A stretch of DNA of 64,000 nt, taken from Erwinia sp039023475. Lineage in GTDB: Bacteria; Pseudomonadota; Gammaproteobacteria; Enterobacterales; Enterobacteriaceae. The notes beneath the pieces were generated by a model that saw only the letters and a list, made by a program, of their open reading frames with translations, was not told the origin of the DNA and did not search any database. Each line of letters opens with the position of its first letter. Positions within the stretch are counted from its first letter, which is position 1. Shown piece by piece: positions 16,126 to 25,023 of the stretch. The DNA lies in NCBI RefSeq assembly GCF_039023475.1, contig NZ_JBCHVB010000002.1, positions 558,001 to 622,000 on the forward strand, written 5' to 3'. A program made the translations under genes and the position numbers.

Positions 16126-16371
16126 TCAAATTCGCAGTTTTTTAACAATGACCATCATTAACAGCGCGCCCGCCAGCGAGATCAGCATGGCGCGTGGTTC
16201 CATCTCCGCCAGCGTTCCGTAATTAAAGAAGGCGCTGACATAGCCCCCGATGAGCGCGCCGACGACGGCCAGCACCAGCGTGAGCAGCATACCGCCGGGG
16301 CGGCCAGGGAAAAAGCGACGGCTAATAATACCTACCAGTAATCCGATGACGATCCACGAGAGCAGTCCCAT
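16126..16371 (-). CDS. GlsB/YeaQ/YmgE-family membrane protein
   Basis: The 81-residue protein has three hydrophobic helices and the family motif around GRPGGMLLTLVLAVVGALIGGYV. Members are small inner-membrane proteins often induced in stress, with no defined biochemical activity; the older name transglycosylase-associated protein is not based on enzyme activity. It stands alone between rsmS and priC, a place where E. coli has no such gene. The Shine-Dalgarno GGAGAA precedes the ATG. Confidence 0.85.
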   Translation of the reverse strand: MGLLSWIVIGLLVGIISRRFFPGRPGGMLLTLVLAVVGALIGGYVSAFFNYGTLAEMEPRAMLISLAGALLMMVIVKKLRI

Positions 16372-16456
16372 ATATGTTCTCCAGTCTCAATTTCTCCGAG
16401 TATAGCAAGAGCGGGCAGGGGAGCGCGCCAAAAAGCCCGCGGCTGCCCGGACGGGT

Positions 16457-16987
16457 TTACTGTTCGCCTTTCTCAATGGCGCGTTCAATACGTTTCAGAG
16501 CCTGTAGGCAGCGTTGTAAACGCCCTTCAAGCGCCGCGATTTCGCGCTGTAGCGTCTGCTGCTGCGCCAGCGTATCGCGCGTGGCGAGCTGGCTTTCCCG
16601 ATCGGCAACCATTGCCCGCAGCCGGCGCTCATAATCCTGATGTTCAGCCAGTTTCTCATAGAGATTCACCGCGGCGGGTTCTGCCCGCGTCTCACCTTTA
16701 CGCAGCGTCTGCGTAGCCAGCTCGCGCTGCAATGCGCCTATCTGCATGACAACCCGTTCGGCCATCCAGGCCACCCGCTCGGTGCGCTGATCCTGCACGC
16801 TCTGCTTCAGCTGCGCCATGCTCTGCTGAAGCTCCAGCAGATAGTCACCCAGCCGGGTGGTGTGGCAGTGAAACAGCTGATGATCAAAGCGCGCGGCGGG
16901 CGTGCGTTTGCCGGCATGGGGCGCGATGGCCTGAGCCAGCTGATTCAGCTTTTCTTCCAGCTGCTGAAGCAGCAGGGCACTTTTCAT
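16457..16987 (-). CDS. priC: Primosomal replication protein PriC
   Basis: The 176-residue protein is rich in Gln, Arg and Leu and almost entirely helical, like E. coli PriC (N prime-prime). It starts repair of stalled forks by remodelling SSB-coated DNA so that Rep/PriC or PriA can load DnaB. N-terminal LLQQLEEKLNQLA and the C-terminal helix RCLQALKRIERAIEKGE are typical. It is divergent from ybaN, as in E. coli. The Shine-Dalgarno GGAGA precedes the start. Confidence 0.93.
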   Translation of the reverse strand: MKSALLLQQLEEKLNQLAQAIAPHAGKRTPAARFDHQLFHCHTTRLGDYLLELQQSMAQLKQSVQDQRTERVAWMAERVVMQIGALQRELATQTLRKGETRAEPAAVNLYEKLAEHQDYERRLRAMVADRESQLATRDTLAQQQTLQREIAALEGRLQRCLQALKRIERAIEKGEQ

Positions 16988-17052
16988 GTTGTTCTCTCCG
17001 GTGAACGCTGTCAGTGTGATACTCTTGCTGCGAATGACAAGGACATCAGGTT

Positions 17053-17430
17053 ATGCAACGCATCATTTTACTGATCATTGGCTGGCTGGCGATGGGGCTG
17101 GCGACCCTGGGGGTAGTTTTGCCTCTGCTGCCGACCACGCCGTTTCTGCTGCTGGCGGCCTGGTGCTTTGCCCGCTCTTCGCCACGCTTTCATGACTGGC
17201 TGCTCAACCGCTCGCTGTTTGGGCCCTATCTGCGCCACTGGCAGCAGCATCGCGCGCTGCCGCCCCGGACGAAGGGCCGGATGATCGCATTTACCCTGCT
17301 GACGTTTGCCGTTTCGCTCTGGCTGGTCAAAGTGCTCTGGGTAAGGATAATGCTTCTTTGCCTGCTCGCGGGGCTGTTGCTCTTTATGTTACGGCTACCG
17401 GTGGTGGATGACGAGCAGCAAAAGCCCTGA
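17053..17430 (+). CDS. ybaN: DUF454-family inner-membrane protein YbaN
   Basis: The 125-residue protein begins with a membrane helix (ILLIIGWLAMGLATLGVVLPLLPTTP shows the DUF454 glycine/proline pattern). It contains the conserved CFARSSPRFHDWL and ends with two more helices. Its function is unknown; it lies between priC and apt, as in E. coli. The Shine-Dalgarno AAGGACA lies about 10 bp before the start. Confidence 0.92.
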   Translation: MQRIILLIIGWLAMGLATLGVVLPLLPTTPFLLLAAWCFARSSPRFHDWLLNRSLFGPYLRHWQQHRALPPRTKGRMIAFTLLTFAVSLWLVKVLWVRIMLLCLLAGLLLFMLRLPVVDDEQQKP

Positions 17431-17588
17431 ATTTACTTCTCCCTGTTGCAATTGTCCGGCAGTTTGCATAAATTTGATCGTTTTCATGCGCGGCTTCCCC
17501 CCGGTTTCTCCCGATACGCCCTGTCAGTTCTGTTACAGGCGCGTCTGAAGCTGCGTGATTCAGATTTGTATTTACCAGGCATAACATT

Positions 17589-18140
17589 ATGACCGCAACT
17601 GCACAGCAGCTTGAATTTCTGAAAGAGAGTATCAAAAGCGTTCCGGATTATCCCAAGCCGGGCATCCTGTTCCGGGACGTCACCAGCCTGCTGGAAGATC
17701 CCAAAGCCTTCGCCCTCAGTATTGAACTGTTGGTTGAGCGTTACCGCGACGCGGGCATTACCAAAGTGGTAGGCACCGAAGCGCGAGGTTTTCTGTTCGG
17801 CGCGCCCGTGGCGTTAGCGCTGGGCGTGGGCTTTGTCCCGGTGCGCAAGCCCGGTAAGCTGCCGCGCAAAACCTATGCCGAGCGTTACGAACTGGAATAC
17901 GGTACCGATCAGCTGGAACTCCATTGTGATGCGATCAATGCCGATGATACCGTACTGGTAGTGGACGATTTGCTGGCCACGGGCGGAACGATCGAAGCCA
18001 CGGTAAAGCTCATCCGCCGCGCCGGTGGCGAAGTGAAACACGCCGCGTTTATCATCAACCTGTTTGACCTCAGCGGTGAAGCGCGCCTGAAGGCGATGGG
18101 CATCGAGTGCTTCAGCCTGGTGAACTTCCCCGGCCACTGA
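17589..18140 (+). CDS. apt: Adenine phosphoribosyltransferase
   Basis: The 183-residue purine salvage enzyme makes AMP from adenine and PRPP. The PRPP-binding motif VLVVDDLLATGGT lies at residues about 122-134 and the adenine-side loop GTEARGF in the first half. Length and location before dnaX match E. coli. A 160-bp gap before the gene has room for its own promoter. Confidence 0.97.
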   Translation: MTATAQQLEFLKESIKSVPDYPKPGILFRDVTSLLEDPKAFALSIELLVERYRDAGITKVVGTEARGFLFGAPVALALGVGFVPVRKPGKLPRKTYAERYELEYGTDQLELHCDAINADDTVLVVDDLLATGGTIEATVKLIRRAGGEVKHAAFIINLFDLSGEARLKAMGIECFSLVNFPGH

Positions 18141-18219
18141 GCCTGACGTTCAGCCTCGCCGTCGGGGTGGGGCTGTGTTAGCATTACCCTCCGGTTCACT
18201 CAACATATTCTGCGAATTA

Positions 18220-20157
18220 ATGAGCTATCAGGTACTGGCCCGCAAGTGGCGTCCTCAAGCGTTTACTGATGTCGTCGGTCAGGAGCATGTTCTGACCGCG
18301 CTGGCTAATGGCCTGTCGCTCGGCCGCATTCATCACGCCTATCTTTTTTCCGGCACCCGAGGGGTGGGGAAAACCACCATCGCCCGTCTGTTAGCCAAAG
18401 GGCTCAACTGTGAAACGGGCATTACCGCCACGCCCTGCGGCAAATGCGATAACTGCCGTGAAATCGAACAGGGGCGTTTTGTCGATCTGATTGAGATCGA
18501 TGCGGCATCCCGGACGAAGGTGGAAGATACCCGCGATCTGCTGGACAACGTCCAGTACGCGCCCGCCCGGGGCCGCTTCAAGGTTTACCTGATCGATGAA
18601 GTGCATATGCTCTCCCGCCACAGCTTTAACGCGCTGTTGAAAACGCTGGAAGAGCCGCCAGAGCACGTCAAGTTTCTGCTGGCGACCACCGATCCGCAAA
18701 AGCTGCCTGTCACTATCCTGTCGCGCTGCCTGCAGTTTCATCTGAAGGCGCTGGACGTTGAGCAGATCCGCGGACAGCTTGAGCACGTTTTAAAAGAAGA
18801 GGCGATCGCCGCGGAAGCGCGATCCCTCCAGCTGCTGGCCCGCGCTGCGGACGGCAGTATGCGCGATGCGCTGAGTCTGGCCGATCAGGCCATTGCGATG
18901 GGTCAGGGCGCGGTCACCACCGACACCGTAAACGCGATGCTCGGCACGCTCGATGATGAGCAGCCGCTGGCGCTGATTGAGGCGCTGGTTAACGCGGAGG
19001 GTGAGCAGGTGATGTCGCTGCTCAACCAGGCCGCATCGCGTGGCGTGGAGTGGGAAGCGCTGCTGGTGGAGATGCTGACCATTCTGCATCGGGTGGCTAT
19101 GGTCCAGCTGCTGCCCTCGGCGCTGGGCGATGATTACGCCGCCGTTGAGCAACGGCTGCGTGAACTGGCCCGCGTTCTGCCGCCAACGGACGTGCAGCTC
19201 TATTACCAGACGTTGCTGGTGGGGCGTAAAGAACTGCCGCTGGCGCCGGATCGCCGGATGGGCGTGGAGATGACGCTGCTGAGAGCGCTGGCCTTTCATC
19301 CCGCCCAGGTGATTGCCGAGCCCGTGGCGCGCCCGGCGATGACGCCACAGGCGCAGCCTGCTCCCGTACAGAACACGCCTGAGCCATCGCCGCCGCCGGG
19401 CCCGCCGTCTCCCCATACCGGTCAGCAGGCCGATGCCGGAGGGGAGCTCTCCGGCACCACCAGCCAGCTCCTGCAGGCGCGTACCCAACTGATGCGCCAG
19501 CAGGGAGTAACCAAACCAAAAAAGAGTGAGCCGGCGGCGCAGAATGCGCGGCCGGCGACCTCGGCACTGGAGCGATTGGCGACAGTTACCGAGCGCGGGC
19601 AGAGGCGGCAGGCTGCCGCCGAACCTGCTGCTGCGGTAAAAAAGGAAGCCTACCGCTGGAAGGCGCAAAATCCGGAAGCGGCCAGGCCGGAGCCGGTGGC
19701 GACGCCAAAGCTCTTGCGTACGGCGCTGGAGCATGAGAAAACCCCAGAGCTGATGGCGAAGCTGGCGGCTGAGTCGCTGCTTCGCGATCCCTGGGCGGCG
19801 GAAGTTGCGGCGATGGCGCTGCCGAAGCTGGTACAGCAGCTGGCGCTTAATGCGTGGAAAGAGGTGACGGAAAGCGGTATCTGCCTGCACCTCAGATCGG
19901 CCCAGCGCCATCTGAACTCGCCTTCGGCACGGCAAACGCTGACGGAGGCGATGAGCGAGGCAGCGGGCACTCCGCTAGAATTGACTATCGTTGAGGATGA
20001 CAATCCGGCAGTGTTAACACCGCTGGAATGGCGCCAGGCGATCTATGAAGAAAAACTGGCGCAGGCGCGCCAGTCGATTATCGCGGATAATCATATTCAG
20101 ACGCTGCGTCGATTTTTTGACGCCGATGTGGATGAAGAGAGCATCCGCCCCCTTTGA
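18220..20157 (+). CDS. dnaX: DNA polymerase III subunits tau and gamma
   Basis: The 645-residue tau protein is the clamp-loader ATPase that also couples the polymerases and DnaB. Visible are the P-loop GTRGVGKTT, a zinc module with four cysteines (CETGITATPCGKCDNC), the DEVH box LIDEVHML and sensor motif SRC. After the AAA+ collar (to about 370) a Pro/Ala/Gln-rich linker precedes the tau-specific domains IV and V. The start at 18220 gives MSYQVLARKWRPQ as in E. coli; a frame extending to 18175 has no support. Gamma (436 residues) is made by a -1 frameshift at 19518-19524. ybaB and recR follow. Confidence 0.97.
   Translation: MSYQVLARKWRPQAFTDVVGQEHVLTALANGLSLGRIHHAYLFSGTRGVGKTTIARLLAKGLNCETGITATPCGKCDNCREIEQGRFVDLIEIDAASRTKVEDTRDLLDNVQYAPARGRFKVYLIDEVHMLSRHSFNALLKTLEEPPEHVKFLLATTDPQKLPVTILSRCLQFHLKALDVEQIRGQLEHVLKEEAIAAEARSLQLLARAADGSMRDALSLADQAIAMGQGAVTTDTVNAMLGTLDDEQPLALIEALVNAEGEQVMSLLNQAASRGVEWEALLVEMLTILHRVAMVQLLPSALGDDYAAVEQRLRELARVLPPTDVQLYYQTLLVGRKELPLAPDRRMGVEMTLLRALAFHPAQVIAEPVARPAMTPQAQPAPVQNTPEPSPPPGPPSPHTGQQADAGGELSGTTSQLLQARTQLMRQQGVTKPKKSEPAAQNARPATSALERLATVTERGQRRQAAAEPAAAVKKEAYRWKAQNPEAARPEPVATPKLLRTALEHEKTPELMAKLAAESLLRDPWAAEVAAMALPKLVQQLALNAWKEVTESGICLHLRSAQRHLNSPSARQTLTEAMSEAAGTPLELTIVEDDNPAVLTPLEWRQAIYEEKLAQARQSIIADNHIQTLRRFFDADVDEESIRPL
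19502..19560 (+). other. Programmed -1 frameshift signal of dnaX (gamma)
   Basis: The slippery heptamer A AAA AAG is at 19518-19524 in the correct phase (codons AAA AAG of the zero frame). An internal Shine-Dalgarno, AGGGAG, stands 10 bases upstream (19502-19507), and a GC-rich stem follows (GCCGGC... / ...GCCGGC, about 19531-19557). After a -1 slip the ribosome reads GAG then TGA, which gives a gamma protein of 436 residues. This is the same three-part signal as in E. coli dnaX. Confidence 0.93.
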
Positions 20158-20209
20158 AACGCTGCACAGCGCCACGGCGTCAGTGCGGCCCGATCTGAGA
20201 GAGAAAACT

Positions 20210-20539
20210 ATGTTTGGAAAAGGCGGAATGGGTAACCTGATGAAACAGGCCCAGCAAATGCAGGAAAAAATGGCGCAGGTGCAGGAAGAGATCGCCGCCA
20301 TGGAAGTGACCGGTGAATCAGGCGCAGGCCTGGTGAAGGTGACGATCAACGGTGCGCATAACTGCCGTCGCGTGGAAGTCGATCCAAGCCTGCTGGAAGA
20401 TGACAAAGATATGCTGGAAGATCTGGTTGCGGCAGCCTTTAACGATGCGGCCCGCCGTATAGCCGAAGCGCAGAAAGACAAAATGGCCGGCGTGTCTAAC
20501 GGCATGCAGCTGCCGCCTGGCTTCAAGATGCCGTTCTGA
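20210..20539 (+). CDS. ybaB: YbaB/EbfC nucleoid-associated protein
   Basis: The 109-residue protein has the same length as E. coli YbaB, a small dimeric DNA-binding protein without strong sequence specificity. It starts MFGKGGMGNLMKQAQQMQEKM, followed by a beta-sheet (ESGAGLVKVTINGAHNCRRVEVDP) and a helix (AFNDAARRIAEAQ). The start at 20210 is preferred over an in-frame ATG at 20045, which lies inside dnaX. Its stop overlaps the recR start (TGATG). Confidence 0.96.
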   Translation: MFGKGGMGNLMKQAQQMQEKMAQVQEEIAAMEVTGESGAGLVKVTINGAHNCRRVEVDPSLLEDDKDMLEDLVAAAFNDAARRIAEAQKDKMAGVSNGMQLPPGFKMPF

Positions 20540-21144
20540 TGCAAACCAGCCCGCTCCTCGAAACTCTGATGGAGTCGCTGCGCTGCCTGCCGGGCGTGGG
20601 GCCGAAGTCGGCCCAGCGCATGGCATTTCAGCTGCTGCAGCGCGATCGCAGCGGCGGCATGCGCCTGGCGCAGGCGCTGACGCGTGCCATGTCTGAAATC
20701 GGCCACTGCGCCGACTGCCGGACCTTTACCGAGCAGGAAATCTGCACCATCTGCGCCAACGCACGCCGTAAGCAAAACGGCCTGATTTGCGTGGTGGAAA
20801 GTCCGGCGGACATTCACGCCATTGAGCAGACCGGGCAGTTTGCCGGCCGCTACTTTGTGCTGATGGGCCATCTTTCCCCGCTGGACGGCATCGGGCCGAA
20901 TGATATCGGGCTGGATCGTCTTGAGCAGCGGCTGGAGCAGGAGTCGATTCAGGAAGTTATTCTCGCCACCAATCCCACGGTGGAAGGGGAGGCAACCGCC
21001 AACTATATCGCCGGGCTTTGCGGTCAGTATGGCGTAGACGCCAGCCGAATCGCTCACGGCGTGCCGGTCGGCGGCGAGCTGGAGATGGTAGACGGCACCA
21101 CGCTCTCCCACTCTCTGGCCGGGCGTCACAAGATCAGATTTTAG
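20539..21144 (+). CDS. recR: Recombination protein RecR
   Basis: The 201-residue protein of the RecFOR gap-repair pathway has a helix-hairpin-helix (LRCLPGVGPKSAQRMAFQLL), a Cys4 zinc finger (C-x2-C...C-x2-C, CADCRTFTEQEICTIC), a Toprim domain (ICVVESPADIHAIE) and a C-terminal ATP-like segment. It loads RecA on SSB-coated gaps with RecO and RecF. It is translationally coupled to ybaB by a 1-nt overlap. A 10-bp hairpin (21153-21174) lies just downstream. Confidence 0.97.
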   Translation: MQTSPLLETLMESLRCLPGVGPKSAQRMAFQLLQRDRSGGMRLAQALTRAMSEIGHCADCRTFTEQEICTICANARRKQNGLICVVESPADIHAIEQTGQFAGRYFVLMGHLSPLDGIGPNDIGLDRLEQRLEQESIQEVILATNPTVEGEATANYIAGLCGQYGVDASRIAHGVPVGGELEMVDGTTLSHSLAGRHKIRF

Positions 21145-21152
21145 CCATTCAC

Positions 21153-21174
21153 ACGGCACGATTTATCGTGCCGT
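21153..21174 (+). terminator. Hairpin after recR
   Basis: Perfect 10-bp arms, ACGGCACGAT and ATCGTGCCGT, with a 2-nt spacer. The following sequence lacks a strong T-run, so it may be a weak terminator or a 3'-end stabiliser. It directly abuts the heat-shock promoter. Confidence 0.55.
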
Positions 21175-21202
21175 CTTGAAATACCCATCTTTGCCCCCAC
21201 AC
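21175..21202 (+). promoter_or_regulatory. Sigma-32 heat-shock promoter of htpG
   Basis: CTTGAA at 21175-21180 and CCCCCACAC from 21194, with a 13-bp spacer, fit the RpoH consensus CTTGAA-N13/15-CCCCATNT. It lies about 42 bp before the htpG start. E. coli htpG is a known sigma-32 gene. Confidence 0.85.
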
Positions 21203-21243
21203 TACTTCTCAACGTATACCAACCTGAATTAGTTGAGGTAGCA

Positions 21244-23118
21244 ATGACCATGAAAGGACAAGAGACGCGTGGCTTCCAGTCAGAGGTAAAACAGCTTCTG
21301 CACCTGATGATCCATTCCCTCTATTCAAACAAAGAAATCTTCCTGCGTGAGCTAATCTCTAACGCCTCTGATGCCGCTGACAAGCTGCGCTTCCGCGCGC
21401 TTTCCACGCCGGATCTCTATCAGGGCGACGGCGATCTCCGCGTGCGGGTTTCCGTTGATAAGGAAAACCGGACCCTGACGCTGAGCGATAACGGCATCGG
21501 GATGAGCCGTGACGAAGTCATTGAAAACCTGGGCACCATTGCCAAATCGGGCACGAAATCTTTCCTCGAATCGCTGGGTTCCGATCAGGCGAAGGACAGC
21601 CAGCTGATCGGCCAGTTCGGCGTCGGCTTCTACTCCGCGTTTATCGTGGCGGATAAAGTGACCGTGCGCACCCGAGCAGCTGGCGCAACGGCTGATGAAG
21701 GCGTGTTCTGGGAGTCGGCAGGCGAGGGCGAATACACCCTGGCCGATATCACCAAAGAAGATCGCGGTACTGAAATCACGCTGCACCTGCGTGAAGGCGA
21801 AGATGAGTTCCTCGATGCCTGGCGCGTACGCAGCATTATCAGCAAATACTCCGATCACATTGCGCTGCCCGTTGAGATTGAAAACCACAACGAAGAAGAC
21901 GACACCACCACCTGGGAAAAGATCAACAAAGCCCAGGCGCTGTGGACGCGTAACAAGTCTGAAATCAGCGATGAAGAGTACAAAGAGTTCTACAAGCACG
22001 TTTCTCATGACTTTGCCGATCCGCTGATCTGGAGCCACAACCGGGTGGAGGGGAAGCAGGAGTATACCAGCCTGCTCTATATCCCAACCCAGGCACCTTT
22101 TGATATGTGGAACCGCGACCACAAGCACGGTTTGAAACTTTACGTGCAGCGCGTGTTTATCATGGATGATGCCGAGCAGTTTATGCCGAATTATCTGCGC
22201 TTCGTGAAGGGGCTGATCGACTCAAGCGATCTGCCGCTGAACGTTTCCCGTGAAATTTTGCAGGACAGCCGCATCACGCAGACCCTGCGTAATGCGCTGA
22301 GCAAGCGTGCGCTGCAGATGCTGGAAAAAGTGGCGAAAGACGATGCCGAAAAATATCAGCAGTTCTGGCAGCAGTTTGGCCTGGTGCTGAAAGAAGGCCC
22401 GGCGGAAGACAGCGCCAATGCCGAAACCATCGCGAAGCTGCTGCGTTTTGCCACTACCAGCAGCGAGGGCGCGGCACAGTCCGTCTCGCTGGAAGAGTAC
22501 GTCAGCCGCATGGTGGAAGGTCAGGATAAAATCTACTACATCACCGCCGACAGCTATGCCGCCGCGAAGAGCAGCCCGCATCTGGAACTGTTCCGTAAAA
22601 AAGGCATTGAGGTGCTGCTGCTCTCAGACCGCATTGATGAGTGGATGATGAGCTATCTCACCGAGTTTGACGGCAAAATGTTCCAGTCCGTCAGTAAGGC
22701 TGACGATGAGCTGAGCAAGCTTGCCGACGAAGAGAGCGACGAGCAGAAAGAGGCTGAAAAAGCGCTGGAGCCGTTTGTTGAGCGCGTGAAAACGCTGCTG
22801 GGCGAGCGCGTGAAGGATGTGCGTCTGACGCATCGTCTGACCGACACGCCGGCTATCGTCACCACCGACGCTAACGACATGAGCACCCAGATGGCGAAGC
22901 TTTTCGCGGCGGCGGGACAGCCAGTGCCTGAAGTGAAATACCTGTTTGAGCTGAATCCCGAGCACGCGCTGGTGAAGCGGGCCGCGGATACGCAGGATGA
23001 GGCACGCTTCAGCGAGTGGGTTGAACTGCTGCTGGATCAGGCGATGTTTGCTGAAAAGGGCACGCTGGAAGATCCCAACCAGTTTATCCGCCGTATGAAC
23101 CAGCTGCTGCTGGCATAA
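21244..23118 (+). CDS. htpG: Molecular chaperone HtpG (bacterial Hsp90)
   Basis: The 624-residue Hsp90 has an N-terminal GHKL ATPase (Glu in LRELISNASDAADKLR, DNGIGM, GTIAKSGT, GQFGVGFYSAF), a middle domain with catalytic-loop Arg, and a C-terminal dimerisation domain ending MNQLLLA. The start at 21244 has GAGG five bases upstream; a second in-frame ATG at 21250 would give the exact E. coli start MKGQETRGF. It is transcribed from a sigma-32 promoter and ends with a strong terminator. Confidence 0.97.
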   Translation: MTMKGQETRGFQSEVKQLLHLMIHSLYSNKEIFLRELISNASDAADKLRFRALSTPDLYQGDGDLRVRVSVDKENRTLTLSDNGIGMSRDEVIENLGTIAKSGTKSFLESLGSDQAKDSQLIGQFGVGFYSAFIVADKVTVRTRAAGATADEGVFWESAGEGEYTLADITKEDRGTEITLHLREGEDEFLDAWRVRSIISKYSDHIALPVEIENHNEEDDTTTWEKINKAQALWTRNKSEISDEEYKEFYKHVSHDFADPLIWSHNRVEGKQEYTSLLYIPTQAPFDMWNRDHKHGLKLYVQRVFIMDDAEQFMPNYLRFVKGLIDSSDLPLNVSREILQDSRITQTLRNALSKRALQMLEKVAKDDAEKYQQFWQQFGLVLKEGPAEDSANAETIAKLLRFATTSSEGAAQSVSLEEYVSRMVEGQDKIYYITADSYAAAKSSPHLELFRKKGIEVLLLSDRIDEWMMSYLTEFDGKMFQSVSKADDELSKLADEESDEQKEAEKALEPFVERVKTLLGERVKDVRLTHRLTDTPAIVTTDANDMSTQMAKLFAAAGQPVPEVKYLFELNPEHALVKRAADTQDEARFSEWVELLLDQAMFAEKGTLEDPNQFIRRMNQLLLA

Positions 23119-23133
23119 GGTAAGGATGTGCTG

Positions 23134-23165
23134 AAAGCCCCGGCCGGGTAACCTGCCGGGGCTTT
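23134..23165 (+). terminator. Terminator of htpG
   Basis: Perfect 11-bp arms (AAAGCCCCGGC and complement), a 10-nt loop and a short T-rich tail (TATTTTG). It also faces the 3' end of the convergent lysR gene at 23184. Confidence 0.88.
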
Positions 23166-23183
23166 ATTTTGTCCGCCTCCGGC

Positions 23184-24059
23184 TCAGCCTACCATCCCCG
23201 CCTCCTCAAGCAGCCAGCGGCGAAACAGCGCAATCTCGGGCTCCTCCTGGCGGGAAGCTTTCACCATCATCCAGGTCGCCCGATCCACCTCAGCAAAGCC
23301 CAGTGGCGCAATCAGCGTCCCTTCCCGGATCTCTTTTTTTACCAGGATCTGCGGCGTCATAATAATACCCAGCCCGTTACGCGCAGCCTGAATGGCCAGC
23401 GTCAGATTATCGAAGTGCTTCCCGGCCCAGAAATCGCCGCGCGCGCCGGTCTTTTTCGCCCATTCAGCCCAGGCGTGCAGCTTGGTGTCGGCATGCAGCA
23501 GCGGCAGGGTGGAAAAATCCGTTTCATAGCTAAAACGATGACCGGATGCCGGCGCGCAGACCGGGCCAATGTAATCGACCGTGATCAGCGTCGCGGCAAT
23601 ATCATCCTGCATCGGCTGCTCATGACTGAGAATCAGCACGTCTGACTGTTCATTACGTACCCGCTCAACATCGATATGCGTCTGAAAGGTGAGGGCGACA
23701 GATTTATGCTTCTCGGTAAAGCGGCTGATGCGCGGGATTAACCACTGCGCCAGAAAACTGGGCGCGCAGGAGACGGAAAGGGTGTTGGTATTGCGGGCGC
23801 GGATCTTCTCGCAGGTCGCTTCGATCTCACGAAATGTCTGTATGCAGCAGACTTTCAGCCTTTCCCCGTCAGCGGTGAGCTGAACCCGTCCGTTGGCCCG
23901 CAGGAATAAGGGCTTCCCCAGCCACTCCTCAAGCTGCCTGATCTGATGGCTTACGGCACTGTGCGTGACGTTAAGCGACTGCGCCGCCAGGCTGAAACTC
24001 TGATGCAGCGCGGCCTGGTGAAAATAGCGCAGGGCGCGGAGAGACGGCAGACCGGACAT
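23184..24059 (-). CDS. LysR-family regulator (GcvA-like)
   Basis: The 291-residue LTTR has an N-terminal winged helix (residues 5-65, SLRALRYFHQAALHQSFSLAAQSLNVTHSAVSHQIRQLE shows the GcvA-subgroup pattern) and a substrate-binding domain. It is divergent from the PP-loop/Nudix/PLP/EamA operon, with 201 bp between the starts, the classic layout of an LTTR and its target. By inference it controls that operon in response to a pathway intermediate. E. coli has no gene here; the htpG-adk junction is interrupted by this locus. Confidence 0.88.
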   Translation of the reverse strand: MSGLPSLRALRYFHQAALHQSFSLAAQSLNVTHSAVSHQIRQLEEWLGKPLFLRANGRVQLTADGERLKVCCIQTFREIEATCEKIRARNTNTLSVSCAPSFLAQWLIPRISRFTEKHKSVALTFQTHIDVERVRNEQSDVLILSHEQPMQDDIAATLITVDYIGPVCAPASGHRFSYETDFSTLPLLHADTKLHAWAEWAKKTGARGDFWAGKHFDNLTLAIQAARNGLGIIMTPQILVKKEIREGTLIAPLGFAEVDRATWMMVKASRQEEPEIALFRRWLLEEAGMVG

Positions 24060-24260
24060 AGGTAACCCTGTGAGAAAAACTAACAGGCAGTGTCTGTTTT
24101 TATCATTTTAAAGTCCAGCCTCTTTTCCCTAATGTGGATGCGGAGACGGAAGCGGCTGCGCGACAGCGAAGCGGATGCCCGTTCAGACTTCTGCCGGGCC
24201 CCAGTTCCCCCCCGGATTTGCCGATGATGACGTTCAACAGCTATGTGAAGGAAAGTAAAA

Positions 24261-24968
24261 ATGACAACTCAGCATTCCGTAAAACCACAGCTCGTGATGT
24301 TTACCGGTGGGCGTGACAGCACGCTGACAGCCTGTTATCTGATGTTACAGGGTATCCCGGTGCATCTCTGGTCAGGCAACAGCGGCTGTTCACTGCATCG
24401 CGGCATTTTATCGCACCGCGTTGAAGAGCTGAAAGCGCGCTTTGGCGATCTGGTCGTCGCCCATACGGTGGCCGACATCAGCGGCGCGTTCCGCTCAATC
24501 GCCATCGAAAATCTGGAAGGCGATATTCTGAAGTATCGTAAAAATCTGGTTCTGCTCGGCGAAAAACTGGCGATTCATGCGCATCTGGTGGATTTCTGCC
24601 GGCGCAACGATATCAACACCATCAACGACGGCATCACCCACTATCAGATGGAGTTCCCGGAACAGCGGCAGGTCGCAAAAGCGTGGCTGGTCGATATGAT
24701 GGCGCAGTTCGATATTAACTATCAGTCCCCCATTTATGAGTTTGCCCAGTCAGCGGATGACGTGAAGTATCGCCTGCTCCAGCTCGGCATCTCCACCAAA
24801 TCGCTGGAGGGGATCAGTATCTTCGCCGACAGTTTCTCCACGCCTGGCGACGATGTCATCCTCGCTTATTTGCAGGATAAAACGCCTCTGGCGCTCAACA
24901 TTGTGCGCTTCCTGTCGGGGGAAATCCTCAATACGCCGCTGGAGAAAGCGACCAGTGCAGCAGCCTGA
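24261..24968 (+). CDS. PP-loop ATP pyrophosphatase-like protein, substrate unknown
   Basis: The 235-residue protein carries the PP-loop near its N-terminus (FTGGRDST, residues 14-21), the nucleotide-binding signature of ATP pyrophosphatases. Known members include PAPS reductase, QueC, tRNA thiolases and asparagine/argininosuccinate synthetases. They activate a substrate by adenylation with release of pyrophosphate. No CxxC or zinc motif or other domain marks one particular family. AAGGAAAG lies 5 bases before the ATG. It is the first gene of a four-gene operon with a Nudix hydrolase, a PLP protein and an EamA transporter, which suggests an ATP-activated step in making a small molecule. The reaction is not known. 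Confidence 0.8.
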   Translation: MTTQHSVKPQLVMFTGGRDSTLTACYLMLQGIPVHLWSGNSGCSLHRGILSHRVEELKARFGDLVVAHTVADISGAFRSIAIENLEGDILKYRKNLVLLGEKLAIHAHLVDFCRRNDINTINDGITHYQMEFPEQRQVAKAWLVDMMAQFDINYQSPIYEFAQSADDVKYRLLQLGISTKSLEGISIFADSFSTPGDDVILAYLQDKTPLALNIVRFLSGEILNTPLEKATSAAA

Positions 24969-25023
24969 AACTCTCTATTTCGGTGACGTGGCTGAAGAGC
25001 CACCTCATTCTGCGGAGCCTGCG

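Noticed and set aside
18790..19935. 381-codon open frame on the minus strand inside dnaX
   Set aside because: Its product is an Arg/Leu/Gln-rich shadow of the GC-rich dnaX coding strand, without a ribosome site or any known domain.
20014..21159. 381-codon open frame on the minus strand across ybaB and recR
   Set aside because: It is antisense to two well-supported genes with conserved domains; a composition artefact.
21352..22128. 258-codon minus-strand frame inside htpG
   Set aside because: Antisense to the conserved Hsp90 ATPase domain; no independent support.
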